A stretch of 64,000 bases of DNA from Pararge aegeria (lineage: Eukaryota; Arthropoda; Insecta; Lepidoptera; Nymphalidae). The notes below the pieces were generated by a model. The model searched no databases and was not told where the DNA came from. It saw nothing but the letters and a program-made list of their open reading frames with translations. Positions 42,526 to 53,443 of this stretch are shown here, piece after piece. The stretch is from assembly GCF_905163445.1 (NCBI RefSeq), contig NC_053202.1:10230001-10294000 (forward strand), written 5' to 3'. A program made the position numbers and the translations under genes. Each line of letters starts with the position of its first letter. Within the stretch, counting starts at the first letter, position 1.

Positions 42526-43217
42526 ACGAGTGGTGAGGCCTCGGTGATGATTATTCCCGCTCTCTTATCGTTACCATTCATCGGGTTTACTATTTTGTTT
42601 ATTTTATCTGAGTCACTCAAATTAAGACCCGATCGTAATGTAAGTCAAGTTTGAAAAACTACTTCGTCATGAAGTTGTTTCCTTTTCGAATGGCGTAATT
42701 GATTACGATCGAGAATGTGCTTTAATTGACATATCGCTTGGATTGTCCTTTCAATTCCAAGCAGAGCCATTGGATTGTATATTTCTGTTGGGGGAAAATG
42801 TTCTTTTTCTATCGGTTAATAGGGTTTGGTTTTTTTTGTTGCAGTCTTTGGTCGGCGCGTGTTGTTTTATTGCTGTGGAAAACCGTTTGGAGTGGCTTCT
42901 AGTTCAATATCCCGCCAGTGGATTGCTTCATTAGTGTCAGCGGCTGGTGAAGAAAATTTCCGATCTGAAAAGAAAAGAAACGATGCTTTAAAAATGTTTC
43001 TTAAAAGCCACTACGAGTTCAAGAAAGAAAACAGTATCAAGTGAAATCAGAAATCTTTCTTTTTATCGCATTGCAAAGTCTGTTTGTTTTGATTCTGATT
43101 TCGATAAAAACTGCGCTTGTGGGAAAAATCTTTTCTTTTCTCTCAAATAATTTACTATTTTTAGCTTCACGAGATCCTTGCGGTTAGTTTTCTTATGCCC
43201 GTTTGCACGGCGAATAA
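42526..43217. other. Upstream flank of the receptor coding start
   Basis: Contains the in-frame stop that fixes the first ATG. No TATA box or transcription start can be assigned. Plus-strand frames at 42743-43044 show no recognisable domain. Confidence 0.4.
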
Positions 43218-43372
43218 TGTCTGGGTGTTTATATGTATTTTATAAATATTTATGTATATTATTCATTAAAATATTCATCAGTCATCTTAGTACTCATAAC
43301 ACAAGCTACCCTTACTTTGGGGCTAGATGGCGAAGTGTGCATTGTCGTAGTATATCTATTTATTTATTTTGA
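43218..43372 (+). mobile_element. SINE-A 3' part
   Basis: GTCTGGGTGTTTATATGTATTTTATAAATATTTATG ... CATAACACAAGCTACCCTTACTTTGGGGCTAGATGGCGAAGTGTGCATTGTCGTAGTATA; the tRNA-like head is missing. Confidence 0.85.
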
Positions 43373-43384
43373 TTTAGCAATAAT

Positions 43385-43640
43385 TGAAGGCCCGAGCAGA
43401 TGGTCTACTTGATGGTAAATGGAAACCATTGCCTATAAATAGACCAACATGTCCTACAAATTGCCGTCATTGTACTAGAGGCGTAGGTGTAAATCCACAT
43501 GTGCCTGTACAAAGGTAACTATTCCCTTCAGACCAGAACACAGTTAAGCTGTTTGGTTGCGGAAATAAGTATGGTAGTAGTTCCCCGGACGAGCCTGTAA
43601 CAAAATCTCCACTACTGCTACTAAAATTTAAAATAAAGCT
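43385..43640. repeat. Dispersed retroposon fragment (Rep-I)
   Basis: TTGATGGTAAATGGAAACCATTGCCTATAAATAG ... GGTGTAAATCCACATGTGCCTGTAC ... TTCAGACCAGAACACAG ... GTAGTAGTTCCCCGGACGAGC resembles widely dispersed lepidopteran retroposon tails. Related scraps are at 4075, 5828 and 53440-53640. Confidence 0.4.
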
Positions 43641-43680
43641 GTAATTAAAATTTTTTCGGAGAAATCTGTTCGCCAATTTA

Positions 43681-44637
43681 GGTACGTATATTCATCATGA
43701 TTGTTAGCAAGGAAAATTAAATTCCTGTAATGAAATTTAAAATTACAGGGGCGTCGCGTTTCATCCAATTAACGTTAATAATTGAACACAAAAAGAGCTG
43801 TTATAAAATTTCATTATAATTAAAATTGTTTTAAATTATCTTTGATTCTGATCATAGATTAAAATTTAAAACAAGCGTAAAACAATCAGTTTGTAAAGAC
43901 TACGTTGCCGGTAAACACGGTTGCCGGTAATGAGGATACAAACACTACGTTGTTAAACACAAGAAAATTAAAAAAATAGCAAATCTAACTCGTTCATTAA
44001 AAGTTTCCTACCTGCGAAGGAAAATTGTAGTAGTTATTTGATGAATTTCTGATTTCTAAATTAAATGTGGAGGTAAAATAGTGCTAATAATAATATATTT
44101 AATTATTATTATCACTTAATAATAAATAAAATATATATAATAATAATATATTTGAGCTTTTTGATTTTGCAAACTGTTTTTTTTTTAAATTTCACTATTC
44201 CTAACTTCGGTGTTAAGTGTGGTTTGCAATTTTTTTAGTCAAAAACTAAAACAGTCGTTCATTCAGTCTTTCAGGTCAATATGAAAGAAATATAGAACGT
44301 TAAAATTGAGCGGTTTCATGTGATCCACTTGACCTGGTAACCCCTCTTAACATTTTCGACGCTCCCACTTTATGCCCTTTCGCAATGACAATATTTTTCT
44401 TTCCGTTTGTTATAATTAGACCTGAGAAAAATGAATATAATTAAAAAAACAGGTTATATAACCAAACTGCTTTCAAGCCAAACTAATTTCAAGTGGATGG
44501 CATTAGGAGTTACTAAAACTTTACAACAGATTTAGCTCCCGAGACAATGGCGTGTGCACATAGCTCGGAGAACAAATGGACGTTGTGGTCTCTCATGGGA
44601 GAAAGGGATTAAGAGACATCCACCACAAATAAAATAA
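43681..44637. other. Noncoding stretch, nothing recognised
   Basis: AT-rich, with a TAATAATA run near 44080-44155. Confidence 0.4.
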
Positions 44638-44846
44638 TAAACGGCCTACTATAGGGCACGGGTCTCTTCCCACAATGAGAAGAGATTAAGGCCGTAGTCC
44701 ACCACGCTGGCCCAGTGCGGATTGGTGGACTCCACACCTTTTGAGAACATTATGGACTGAACTGGATGAACTCTCAGGGAAAACGTAATTAACTCGGCCC
44801 CCCGAAAGTGAAGTAGAAGTCCTGCTAACTGGGCTATCACCGCTTA
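44638..44846 (-). mobile_element. SINE-B with internal deletion, minus
   Basis: CCTACTATAGGGCACGGGTCTCTTCCC ... CAGTGCGGATTGGTGGACTCC ... AACTCGGCCCCCCGAAAG ... AACTGGGCTATCACCGCTT; about 80 bp of the middle (the CTTCAACGGTGAAGG block) is missing. Confidence 0.82.
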
Positions 44847-45477
44847 AAACCAGTATGTATTAGAACTGTAGTAGGATAGCGATGAGGCCACGGAAGGATG
44901 CAAATAAACGTACCGTAAAAATATCACTTAATTAATTTACTTTATAAACTATGACAACCTGAACTTATGCTTTACAACCGCGCATTTTACCCCCTGACCC
45001 TTCAGAGAACGATCCAAGAAGAAAAAAACCCAAATCTCTCGCCAAAACTCACAGCCTTCCAGGTAGGGTCCAATCAGTGAAAACCGATCATCTCGTTCAG
45101 AAATAAGATTAAATTAAAAAAAATTACAAACAAGTGGAAATTACAACGCTAGTTAAATTTAAATCCTTAAATAAGTAAAAAATAATAATTTAAGGTTGAA
45201 ATAAATTAAATACATTTTGGTATTCATGTTTAGTGTTACAAACAGCATATGTTATCCTAATACAAGAGTGCCACTCAGAACGGATAGGTACGGATAGTTT
45301 GTTCCCTGAGCGTCTAACAAAGCGAAGAAGAGAGTCATGCCGTGGTAGTTTTTAGTTTGGGTAACTCCCCCTTTAGGGGGGGGTTTAAACAAACAGGTAA
45401 AAAGCAGGACACTGATTTTCAGCTGGGAACCTTATGACGTCACGGCAAAAATAAAACAAAACTATTTATGCTATGTT
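44847..45477. other. Noncoding stretch
   Basis: One GC-rich patch at 45335-45390 (CCGTGGTAGTTTTTAGTTTGGGTAACTCCCCC) looks like part of another dispersed repeat; not identified. Confidence 0.35.
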
Positions 45478-45745
45478 GACGGCCGATTGGCGCAGTGGGC
45501 AGCGACCCTGCTTTCTGAGTCCAAGGCCGTGGGTTCGATTCCCACAATTGGACAATATTTGTGTAATGAACATGAATGTTTTTCAATGTCTGTGTGTTTA
45601 TTTATGTATTATAAGTGTTTATGTATATTATTCATAAAAAATGTTCATTAGTTATCTTAGTACCCATAACACAAGCTACGCTTACTTTGGGACTAGATGG
45701 CTATGTGTGTAATGTCGTAGTTAGTATATTCATTTATTTATTAAC
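45478..45745 (+). mobile_element. SINE-A, near full length
   Basis: GACGGCCGATTGGCGCAGTGGGCAGCG, GGTTCGATTCCCACAATTGG, and the 3' end GCTACGCTTACTTTGGGACTAGATGGCTATGTGTG with a TTTATTTATTA tail. Nearly identical to 7238-7500. Confidence 0.9.
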
Positions 45746-46108
45746 GAAATGTAGCAAACAACATTCGACAAAGTCTCAAAAGGGATTCAAGCAGTAATTA
45801 TAATAATAATTCATGCAAATCACTAATCGTCTCGCCATAAAATTTGGAACACTGCATAAAGATGTCAAACGTGTTTTTGATGGGCACAAAATAAAGCATT
45901 CCCATGATGGCGTACGTACAAACCACGAATCATGTCTCGAAATTTTATTACGCATTAGTTAATCTTTGGGTGTAGGGTATTCGAAACATGAATGATAACT
46001 GTCTTACGTTTGCCATATTGAATTTGTAATGGCGTCATATAGCCTTTGACACGCGATATCGTCCTTATCTCGATATTCCCAAATTCATCATTTTTAGCAT
46101 ATCAATGT

Positions 46109-46335
46109 CTTGCTAAAGCAGTGAGAGCGTTGTGGGTAAGACTTCAGCCTCCTTTTAAGAAATTAAACATCGCTATAACGTTGAAGGAAAACATCATGAC
46201 GAGACCTGCATGCCTGAGAGTTCTTCATCTCCTGAGAGTTCTCAAAGGCGTGAAAGGTTTACTAATCTACACATGGTCATATGGAATACGCCCTAAGACC
46301 TTTCCATTCTGAAACGAGACCCGTGCCGATTGGTT
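46109..46335 (+). mobile_element. SINE-B, degraded
   Basis: AAAGCAGTGAGAGCGTTGTGGGTAAG head, AACGTTGAAGGAAAACATCATGACGAGACCTGCATGCCTGAG, then GAGACCCGTGCCG; the B-box area is deleted. Confidence 0.65.
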
Positions 46336-46411
46336 ACTTCTTTGCAAAGGTCTCCTTTGTCAAAAAAGAGAGGGATGCAAGACAAGGGTAACAGTACCTC
46401 ATTATTTGGTC

Positions 46412-46555
46412 CAGTGGCGTGCACTTCATACATGTGCAAAAGCAGTGCATACCCAAATTATTTTACATAAGTCGTATTAGAGGGGAATTTTGGCCGTTTC
46501 ATGCAATTATCCTACTGTATGCATACCCTGGTAAGAAACCCAGTGCACGGCACTG
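46412..46555. mobile_element. Short hAT-type MITE (144 bp) with 8 bp target-site duplication
   Basis: CAGTGGCGTGCAC... and ...GTGCACGGCACTG ends, flanked by ATTTGGTC on both sides (46404-46411 and 46556-46563). It shares termini with 5924-6132 and 24864-25067; the interior is different, with only GCATACCC in common. Confidence 0.8.
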
Positions 46556-46563
46556 ATTTGGTC

Positions 46564-47205
46564 ATCACCACCCCTTAAAATGTGGTACCGGTCTCTTATC
46601 ATCCTCAGCCTACTCATTCCGCATTTCTTGGCACATGCCTCCCTTTTATATGGGAGAGGAATTTAACCAGACATAATACACTGCAATGTAGTGATTTATG
46701 TCAGTGTATTATGACTTATGTCACTACATGGACAACGGATCACGACGTCCGCGGTGCAATACCCGGTTCGGACCAGTAATTAATTGTTAGCTGTTGTGTT
46801 TTTCTATCAAGTAATATTCAAGCCCACCACGCTACTTTGAAACAGCATGGTGGGTTTGTGCTTAAGTTAATAAAATCTATTGATCAATGTGGCCTGTGAG
46901 AAGCAGTGGAATATTGATGGGCTACAAATGATGAGGTCGTCGGGTAAAGAATAGATGCAAATCGCTAATAGTCTCGCCGCTATAAAAACATTTTCATTAT
47001 GGCGTTGGTACGTACGTACATAAACTGCCCATTAGATAACATACGTACATGGACATAGGCTATTAACCTGAATGATAACTGTCGTACGTTGCTAACAATT
47101 CTGCTGAGTTACTTCTTAAGGATAGCCGCACATATGCCGGCTTAGATCGCGTGAGCTACTGCTGTTGCTTTTGTTTTACAATAATTATTGACGTATTGGA
47201 TAGAA
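46564..47205. other. Noncoding stretch
   Basis: Nothing beyond a weak SINE-like scrap (AAGCCCACCACGCTACTTTG) near 46828. Confidence 0.35.
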
Positions 47206-47207
47206 GC

Positions 47208-47398
47208 AGGCGTTACATTGCGGAAATCCATGATATATCATGAAAATTAAGCCTTATTTGCTATACTCCGCGAAAAGCAGGAGAATCTGTATGGTGTAGT
47301 TTATAATTTCTTAAATCCTTATACTCCACACCAAACAGATCTTCGGCAATGTACCCTCTACGCACGTTTCGCTCCGAAACCGGAGCATCCTCATTATA
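47208..47398 (-). repeat. Rep-D copy, minus
   Basis: GGATAGAAGCAGGCGTTACATTGCGG ... ACTCCGCGAAAAGCAGGAG ... CAAACAGATCTTCGGCAATGTACC ... CGCTCCGAAACCGGAGCATCCTC. It closely matches 1602-1800. Confidence 0.75.
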
Positions 47399-47435
47399 TA
47401 TTAATAAATTTGTTCTATGGTACAAATTCTAATCA

Positions 47436-47504
47436 ACTCAATAAAATATCTTACGCAAGCAATCTGTATGAAACAAATTGCTTGCGTAAGATATTTTATT
47501 GAGT
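47436..47504. repeat. Perfect 28 bp inverted repeat (hairpin, 13 nt loop)
   Basis: Arms 47436-47463 and 47477-47504 are exact reverse complements (ACTCAATAAAAT...GCAAGCAAT), with loop CTGTATGAAACAA. No target duplication is seen, and the unit is not found elsewhere in this window. Confidence 0.85.
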
Positions 47505-48118
47505 AACGAATTACTAAAAAGTTAGGTGCTTTTCATGGGACAATCGAAAGGCACCTGGAAACGTCTAGTGACTACAAGAAATGTATGAAAATAAATTAAA
47601 CAATCTCAACAATCATCTTCGCCGATGACTATGCATAAACCGATGCGGCTTATGTATAGTTATGGGTTGTCGCTAACAAGCGTTGTTTCGATTCCATAAG
47701 TAGAAAATCTCACACCAGGAAATAAGTATGCGTCCAGCCTTAGAGCTACACACCTTAAACGTTTTTTGACGTTCGTGACCAACGAATCTGCTATTGTTCT
47801 AAATCGAGACAGACTATTCATAAAAACTAATAAAAGAGCGAGCGAAAAATACATAAATCTACATTTTGCGTCATGAATCTTTTGTATCCGCTACGGTTGA
47901 TAAATCAAAGTACACCGGTTATATAATGTTTGCGGTGAAGTTTAGGCACTTGTCTCACCGCTGACGAGAAAGCGACTAACTATACTACACGATTAATGAA
48001 TTCCTAATAAACAAGGTTTTTTAGATGCAGGCCGCTCTGCACTCATCTCTCATAATATAGGCAGAACTCACGCCGAGGGATCAACTAAAGGCAAATCGCA
48101 GTCACACACTCGCTCACA
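47505..48118. other. Noncoding stretch, nothing recognised
   Basis: The 64-residue minus frame at 47660-47854 shows no domain. Confidence 0.35.
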
Positions 48119-48640
48119 GCCCAGCGATAAAACTAATAAATAAATGTATCTAACCCCAAAGTAAGCGTAACTTGTGTTAAGATAACTGATGAATACTTTT
48201 ATATATACTAATAATATACAGATAAACGACCAGACATACCCGGTTATAGACCAGCGAAAAAAGTAATAAGTAAATAAATAAATATATCTAGGCCCAAAGT
48301 AAGCGTAGCTTGTGTTATGGGTACTAAGATAACTGATGAATACTTTTATATATACTAATAGTATATAGATAAACGACCAGACATACCCGGTTATAGACCA
48401 GCGAAAAAAGTAATAAGTAAATAAATAAATATATCTAGGCCCAAAGTAAGCGTAGCTTGTGTTATGGGTACTAAGATAACTGATGAATATTTTTATATAT
48501 ACTAATAATATATAGATGAACGTCCAGACACTGAAAAACATTCATATTCACCACACAAACATTTTCCAGTTGTGGGAATCGAACCATAGATTTAGACTTA
48601 GAAAGCAGGGTCCACAACCTACTGCGCAAATAGGCCGTCC
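48119..48640 (-). mobile_element. SINE-A, minus, with triplicated 3' section
   Basis: The head and B-box region (inverse) are at 48500-48640. The 3' part is present three times: 48120-48249, 48250-48396 and 48397-48543. The last two units are 147 bp each and nearly identical; the first is ~130 bp and more diverged. Each unit carries AAAGTAAGCGTARCTTGTGTTA and a non-SINE linker CATACCCGGTTATAGACCAGCG. The 157-residue minus frame over it is a by-product. Confidence 0.8.
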
Positions 48641-48954
48641 AAACCATCGGAACTGCACACTCGCTTCCCACTGCCCGTGAACTTTCTAGCTCTACTCGAT
48701 TCGAATTCATCGTCGGCAGTAAGACATGTGCCTAATTCTATGCGGGATTATTCGTATTTATTTGTTATATTGGATTTAGAAATGAAAACTTCTTTAGGTT
48801 CGTTTAGCACTTTTTTGGTGAACAAAAAGCGTGGAACTCGCGTCATCGTCACCGCACGCTTCCCATGAGCTATACTTATGCATTTTCTCATTGTTTCCTA
48901 TAAATGGCGCCACAGTCCCTATGGGAGATAACAAGGGCATATAAAGTCGAAGTC

Positions 48955-49045
48955 AAAGTCAAAAATATCTTTATTCAAGTAGGCCCACAGGTGGCACTTT
49001 TGATGCGTACATAAGAACCACACGGTAGTGAGATGATGGCGATAA
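48955..49045 (-). mobile_element. Rep-F retroposon 3' tail, minus
   Basis: AAGTCAAAGTCAAAAATATCTTTATTCAAGTAGGCCCACAGGTGGCACTTTTGATGCGTAC is the inverse of a tail with AATAAA; the same as 53640. Confidence 0.6.
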
Positions 49046-49244
49046 CCACATTCGTAAACTTAATATATAATAATATTTATATTAACTTCAAATGAGAGCC
49101 ATAGATTAATAGTGTAGTCGTAAAGCGCTCAGGCCGCGTTACCAGTGTCGCAGTTTCAAATCCTGTCGGTTTCTAAATTTTTATATGCCTTTTAAGATTT
49201 ATTAATTTACAAAATTCCTCCAAATGTAGGTAAAACACTTTGAT

Positions 49245-49300
49245 AAAAATTATATATATATATATATATACTTTATATATATGTTCATAGATTTATTTTA
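49245..49300. repeat. (TA)n microsatellite
   Basis: TATATATA run ending in CTTTATATATATG. Confidence 0.8.
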
Positions 49301-49469
49301 AAACTATATGTTCGAATACTGTATACATATGAAACAAGGCCCGAATAAAAATACAATACATACACAACTTATATACCCTTGTGAATTGTTTCACTGGGTA
49401 TATAAATAGCATCATTCTTAACCCGTTCTTAGGTCTGTCAGTCTGGGTCGATATGTTGTCCCAGACTCG

Positions 49470-49893
49470 ATCTACGGCGGGGTTAATTTGGGAATTTATA
49501 ATTTTTGAATTTTCTCTGGTGAGAAATCATGTAAAATGTAAATTTTTGATATTGGAAAAGAGCCACTGCTGAGTTTCTTGCCGGCTTCTTCTCGATAGAA
49601 TCTGCCTTCCGAACCGGTGGCAGAGTCACTACACACAGACAGACTTGACGTTTCAAAAGTGCTTATATTAGGCCTACTTGAAATAAATGAATATTTAATT
49701 TTTTTTTGAGAGGCTTAGGCCGGGGCTACTTGCCAACCTTCCAACAAAGGCATGCCGCCACGCGTTTTATCGTTCCGTTACGTTCTCCCGTAGTAACCGA
49801 TTAGGGGTATGATTTAATATAACTGTCATATCCCTTACAGGTTAGCCCGTTACCATCTTAGATAGCATCATCACTTGTAGTAGAATAAAAAAA
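49470..49893 (+). mobile_element. SINE-C split by a Rep-F insertion
   Basis: GGGAATTTATAATTTTTGAATTTTCTCTGGT (to about 49523) is the start of the SINE-C body. GAGGCTTAGGCCGGGGCTAC at 49708 resumes it, through ATCTTAGATAGCATCATCACTTGTAG to the poly-A tail. Between them, 49565-49707 is a 5'-truncated Rep-F tail with AATAAATGAA and poly-T/A. Confidence 0.65.
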
Positions 49894-50159
49894 AAAAAAA
49901 CATTTTGCCAACTAAGTTAAAATAGCAGGATAGCGAGTTTCGGACAAGGAAAAATAGGTCTATTTCCAGTTCCAAAAACACGAAGACATTTTTATCTCCT
50001 CAAACCACGCCGCGGTCAAAGGGACTTGTCTTCGAGGTTTTCCCTTTTCTTTAGATTTATGATTAGAGAAATCCACGCTTTTTCGGTCACACGCTTTTGT
50101 TTGAATCTGAGGTGCGGTGGAATCTACACGATGTTTTCAGGGACTAGACGACGAATATT

Positions 50160-50260
50160 TATGTTTTATCTATATATCTATTTTATATATATTTATCTAT
50201 ATATATATTATTTGGACAATCTTGTTTTTACTTCTTATGCATATAACATATACCTATATC
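50160..50260. repeat. (TATATCTA)n-like AT tract
   Basis: TATATATCTATTTTATATATATTTATC repeats; low complexity. Confidence 0.6.
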
Positions 50261-50261
50261 A

Positions 50262-50330
50262 TCATCAAATATAGCCTATAACAGTCCACTGCTAGGCCAT
50301 AGGCTTCTCCCAACGGAAGGGTTATACCAA
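50262..50330 (-). mobile_element. RTE-type 3' end scrap, minus
   Basis: ATCATCATCAAATATAGCC...CAGTCCACTGCTAGGCCATAGGC corresponds to the plus-strand view of the RTE 3' end at 14880-14935 (TCCACTGCTGGACATAGG). Confidence 0.55.
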
Positions 50331-50439
50331 TACATTTATATATACAACATAAATTCATGAGTAATCAAATTAAAATGTAACAATATATACACAAATAGAT
50401 TGTTACATTATTATATATATATATTCACACACACATATA

Positions 50440-50757
50440 TATATAGACAATGCACACATCGCCATCTAGTCCCAAAGTAAGTGAACTTGTGAACTAAGAT
50501 GACTGATGAATATTTTAATGTATAATATAAATAAATACTTATAATATACAGATAAAAATCCATCCACTGAACCTCATTTATTTAATATTTTTACATATTT
50601 TTTTTTATATGTTTATGTGGTGTACAATAAAAGTGTTTTCATTCATTCATTCACATTCATTATCATTTCACAAACACTTTACAGGTGTGGGAATCGTATC
50701 CACGGCCTTGGACTCGGAAAGCAGGGACGCTGCCCACTGCACCAATCAGCCGTCAAA
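50440..50757 (-). mobile_element. SINE-A, minus, with an insertion
   Basis: GACAATGCACACATCGCCATCTAGTCCC ... ATACAGATAAAAATCCATCCACTGAA, then an unrelated ~75 bp block (TGTGGTGTACAATAAAAGTG plus ATTC repeats), then GTGTGGGAATCGTATCCACGGCCTTGG ... CCAATCAGCCGTC. Confidence 0.75.
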
Positions 50758-50794
50758 ACAATAACACATGTTATATATATACATATATGAGCGG

Positions 50795-51085
50795 CCTGAG
50801 ATTCTCCCACCAGATCAAACCAGAAGAAATACCACCTGCGGTTTGTTGTCCTCTTTTTTTCCTAATTCTAAGGATTCCTGGCAGAGGCCGCCTTTTGTAT
50901 TCTGCTTCTATTTTTTTTCTGTTTTCTTGTATATATCTTTCACTGCATGTGGTGTACAACTAAAGAAACAAATAATATCCAAAAAAATTAAATTCCCAAA
51001 TTGTCCCTGACGGTGATCGTGAACCGTGACCCTCCTACTTATAAGATGACAGCACTCACCACTCCGCCATAGAGGTAGTCTATCT
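50795..51085 (-). mobile_element. SINE-C-related copy, minus
   Basis: TTCTCCCACCAGATCAAACCAGAAG..., then AAATTCCCAAATTGTCCCTGACGGTGATCGTGAACCGTGACCCTCC ... CACTCACCACTCCGCC, an inverted tRNA-like head. A plus-strand 92-residue frame here is not a gene. Confidence 0.5.
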
Positions 51086-52004
51086 TTCTGTCTGTATTTT
51101 GTTTTCTAACAATAAAAACCAACACAGTAGGCATGATTTGTGACCAAAGTACGGAGTGAAAAATTTCTGCTTACAGTAAAAACTCATCACATAACTAAAT
51201 GGAATTCAAATTTTGTCCGAGTCGGCTCCGGTATACACGAATAAAATTCAATTTAAAAAAAAAAAAAAATAAAACAGTTTCATTATTCATGAAGTAATGG
51301 AATAACGTTTTCCGATATTATTTATTTAAGAAATTAATCTAGGTACTAGACTAATATCAGTGTTTTTTATTGGCCTTGAATCCCGTACCGAAAAACCGAA
51401 AATGGCTAAGAACAGATTTTCCAATATCAGTTAAACTATGCTGAATGTAAAACACAAAACTGGCGTTTTACTATAGAATCCTACAGGATAATCAAGTTAA
51501 TGTGTGTGCGTCTATGCATCGATATCGAGAACAATTTAGTAAGCAATTCCAACAAAACTAATTAATAATTAGGTGTAATACACCCTGTACACTGCTAGTG
51601 GTTTGTAAATATTTAAGAAATAAGGGATTGTACCGTACAGGTATTTCTAGTTTTCGCGGATAAACCCTGCGATCCATTTTAAAAAACCCAAGTCGTGCTT
51701 TCTAATCAATAGTGTAACGAGGCAGTCCAGAATGTTATTAAGTAAAGAACGGAGTATATAAACGGCAAAAACCTTTCGGAATACTAAGTTAAATTGAAAT
51801 TTGGCTTCGGTGCGCTTTGTAGCCTGTCCACGATGTTTGTATTAGTGTAGATGCGTTGCTCGGGTTCCCGATGATTTTAAAACAAGGTAATTGCCCGGCA
51901 TAAACTAAGCCCCAGTAAACGGGAGAAATATATCATCATAATCATCATCTGCGTATCTAATCACCATTGGCCTATTACTATTCACTGCTTTACTAAATTC
52001 CTAA
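51086..52004. other. Noncoding stretch, nothing recognised
   Basis: No SINE, TIR or coding signal seen. Confidence 0.4.
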
Positions 52005-52370
52005 GGTACATTGCCGAAGATCTGTTTAGTGTGGAGTATAAGGATTGAAGAAATTATAAATTACATCATACAGATTCTCCTGCTTTTCGCGGAGTATAGC
52101 AAATTAAGCTTTATTTAGCGGTCTATATGTAGCGGTCTCCACATTACATAACTAGATGGCGCTACAAAAATCCTGCATCGCGCTAGTGAAGTTCACGAAG
52201 AATGCCTATATATGAAACTACCAAAAATGAATGTTCGGACCTCGGTCCCCGAGCACGATCACCCGCTCGGAGGAAGATCTTCCTATTGTTAAGGTCGAGC
52301 GTATCACCATAGCTACCGTACATATATCATTGATTTCTGCAAATTAACGCCTGCTTCTATCCAATATCCA
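52005..52370 (+). repeat. Rep-D copy split by a ~205 bp insertion
   Basis: GGTACATTGCCGAAGATCTG ... CTGCTTTTCGCGGAGTATAGCAAATTAAGCTTTATTT is interrupted at ~52119 and resumes at ~52325 with ATATCATTGATTTCTGC...GCCTGCTTCTATCCAATA. The insert (AGCGGTCTATATGTAGCGGTCTCC ... GCTACCGTACAT) is not otherwise present in the window. Confidence 0.6.
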
Positions 52371-52761
52371 AAATTTCGAATGTGCTTCGCTCGTCGCAAA
52401 CCCAACACGTAACGAGGCAGCGGACAACACGTTGGAGAGCGTATGATTATATTCCGTCTATTTATAAAACGTCATAGAGCCTATCTATGAATAATGCATG
52501 CCTTGCCGGGATTAAAGCTGTCCGGGTGGGCTGAAACGCTGAATTAAGCGATTAAAGTTACAAATGTAACCGCCTCGCAATTTTGTGGCGGAAAGCAGGA
52601 TTCAAAATGGCATTAATAGACAATTTATTATGTTCCACTTGGCAATGTTAAGCTCGGCAGTTAGATAAATCAACATTAGACAGGGGTATCTGTTAAAATA
52701 GCCAGATTGGGGATCATGTTCAATGGATCACTGGTCCTGGAATCGAGTCTCAGGTTAGTAT

Positions 52762-52985
52762 GGCCGATTGGCGCAGTCAGCAGCGAGCCTTCTTTCTGAG
52801 CCCAAGGTGAAATGAATATGGATGTTTCTTAGTGTCTGCGTTATGGTTCTATTTTTTTTTTTGTTAATTGTTCATATTCACAGTCATCTTAGTACACATA
52901 ACACAAGCTATGCTTACTTTGGGGCTGGATGGCGATGTATGTATCGCCTTGGTACAAATATATATTTTTTTTATTTGTCGCATCA
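52762..52985 (+). mobile_element. SINE-A with deleted B-box
   Basis: TGGCCGATTGGCGCAGTCAGCAGCG ... TTTCTGAGCCCAAGGTGAAATGAATATGG: the GGTTCGATTCC region is missing, while the 3' end (GCTATGCTTACTTTGGGGCTGGATGGCGATG) is kept. Confidence 0.8.
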
Positions 52986-53177
52986 CACTACTAAGCCATT
53001 AAGGTTACTCTTTAAAGAAAACTCTTCACAAAAGATATCTTCCGCATTTATTTCTTCAGAGATGTGCTAGACATTTAAGCGGTGAGCAAGATCTACTACC
53101 AAGTAACCGTTTCCACCACTGGTAAATGGCGTAATAGAGAGGGTAACGATGGATTTCCACCAAGATAAAGAATATCT

Positions 53178-53443
53178 ATAAAGCGGTGATAGACCAGTGG
53201 GTATGACTTCGAATCCACTTTCGGGGGTGCGTGTTCGAATCGCAGCACGGACCTCTAACTTTTCTAAGTTATGTGCGTTTCTAAAAATTTCAATATCACT
53301 TGCTTCAACGGTGAAGGAAAAGATCGTAAAGACCTGCGTGCCTTCCCAATAATGTTCTCAAAGGTGTGTTGAGTCCACCAATCCGCACTGGACCAGCGTT
53401 GTGCATTGTGGAAGGAGACCCGTGCCCTGTAGTGGGCCGGTTA
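53178..53443 (+). mobile_element. SINE-B copy
   Basis: AAAGCGGTGATAGACCAGTGGG, GTGTTCGAATCGCAGCACGG, CTTGCTTCAACGGTGAAGG, CACCAATCCGCACTGGACC and GACCCGTGCCCTGTAGTGGGCCGG; a short deletion near 53403. Confidence 0.85.

Noticed and set aside
42432..42620. 62-residue minus-strand frame overlapping the start of receptor exon 1
   Set aside because: Different frame from the receptor and no domain; the receptor frame has its own upstream stop and ATG.
42743..43044. Plus-strand frames after a TTTTTTTTGTTGCAG splice-acceptor-like tract
   Set aside because: Looked like a possible exon, but the peptide has no recognisable family and no partner exon was seen.
48068..48541. 157-residue minus-strand open frame with internal repeats
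   Set aside because: It is produced by the 147 bp triplication of a SINE tail; the period is divisible by three, so the frame stays open by chance.
49110..49180. Possible degraded tRNA (CAGTTTCAAATCCTG)
   Set aside because: B-box-like text only; no acceptor stem or A-box at the right distance. Probably a SINE scrap.
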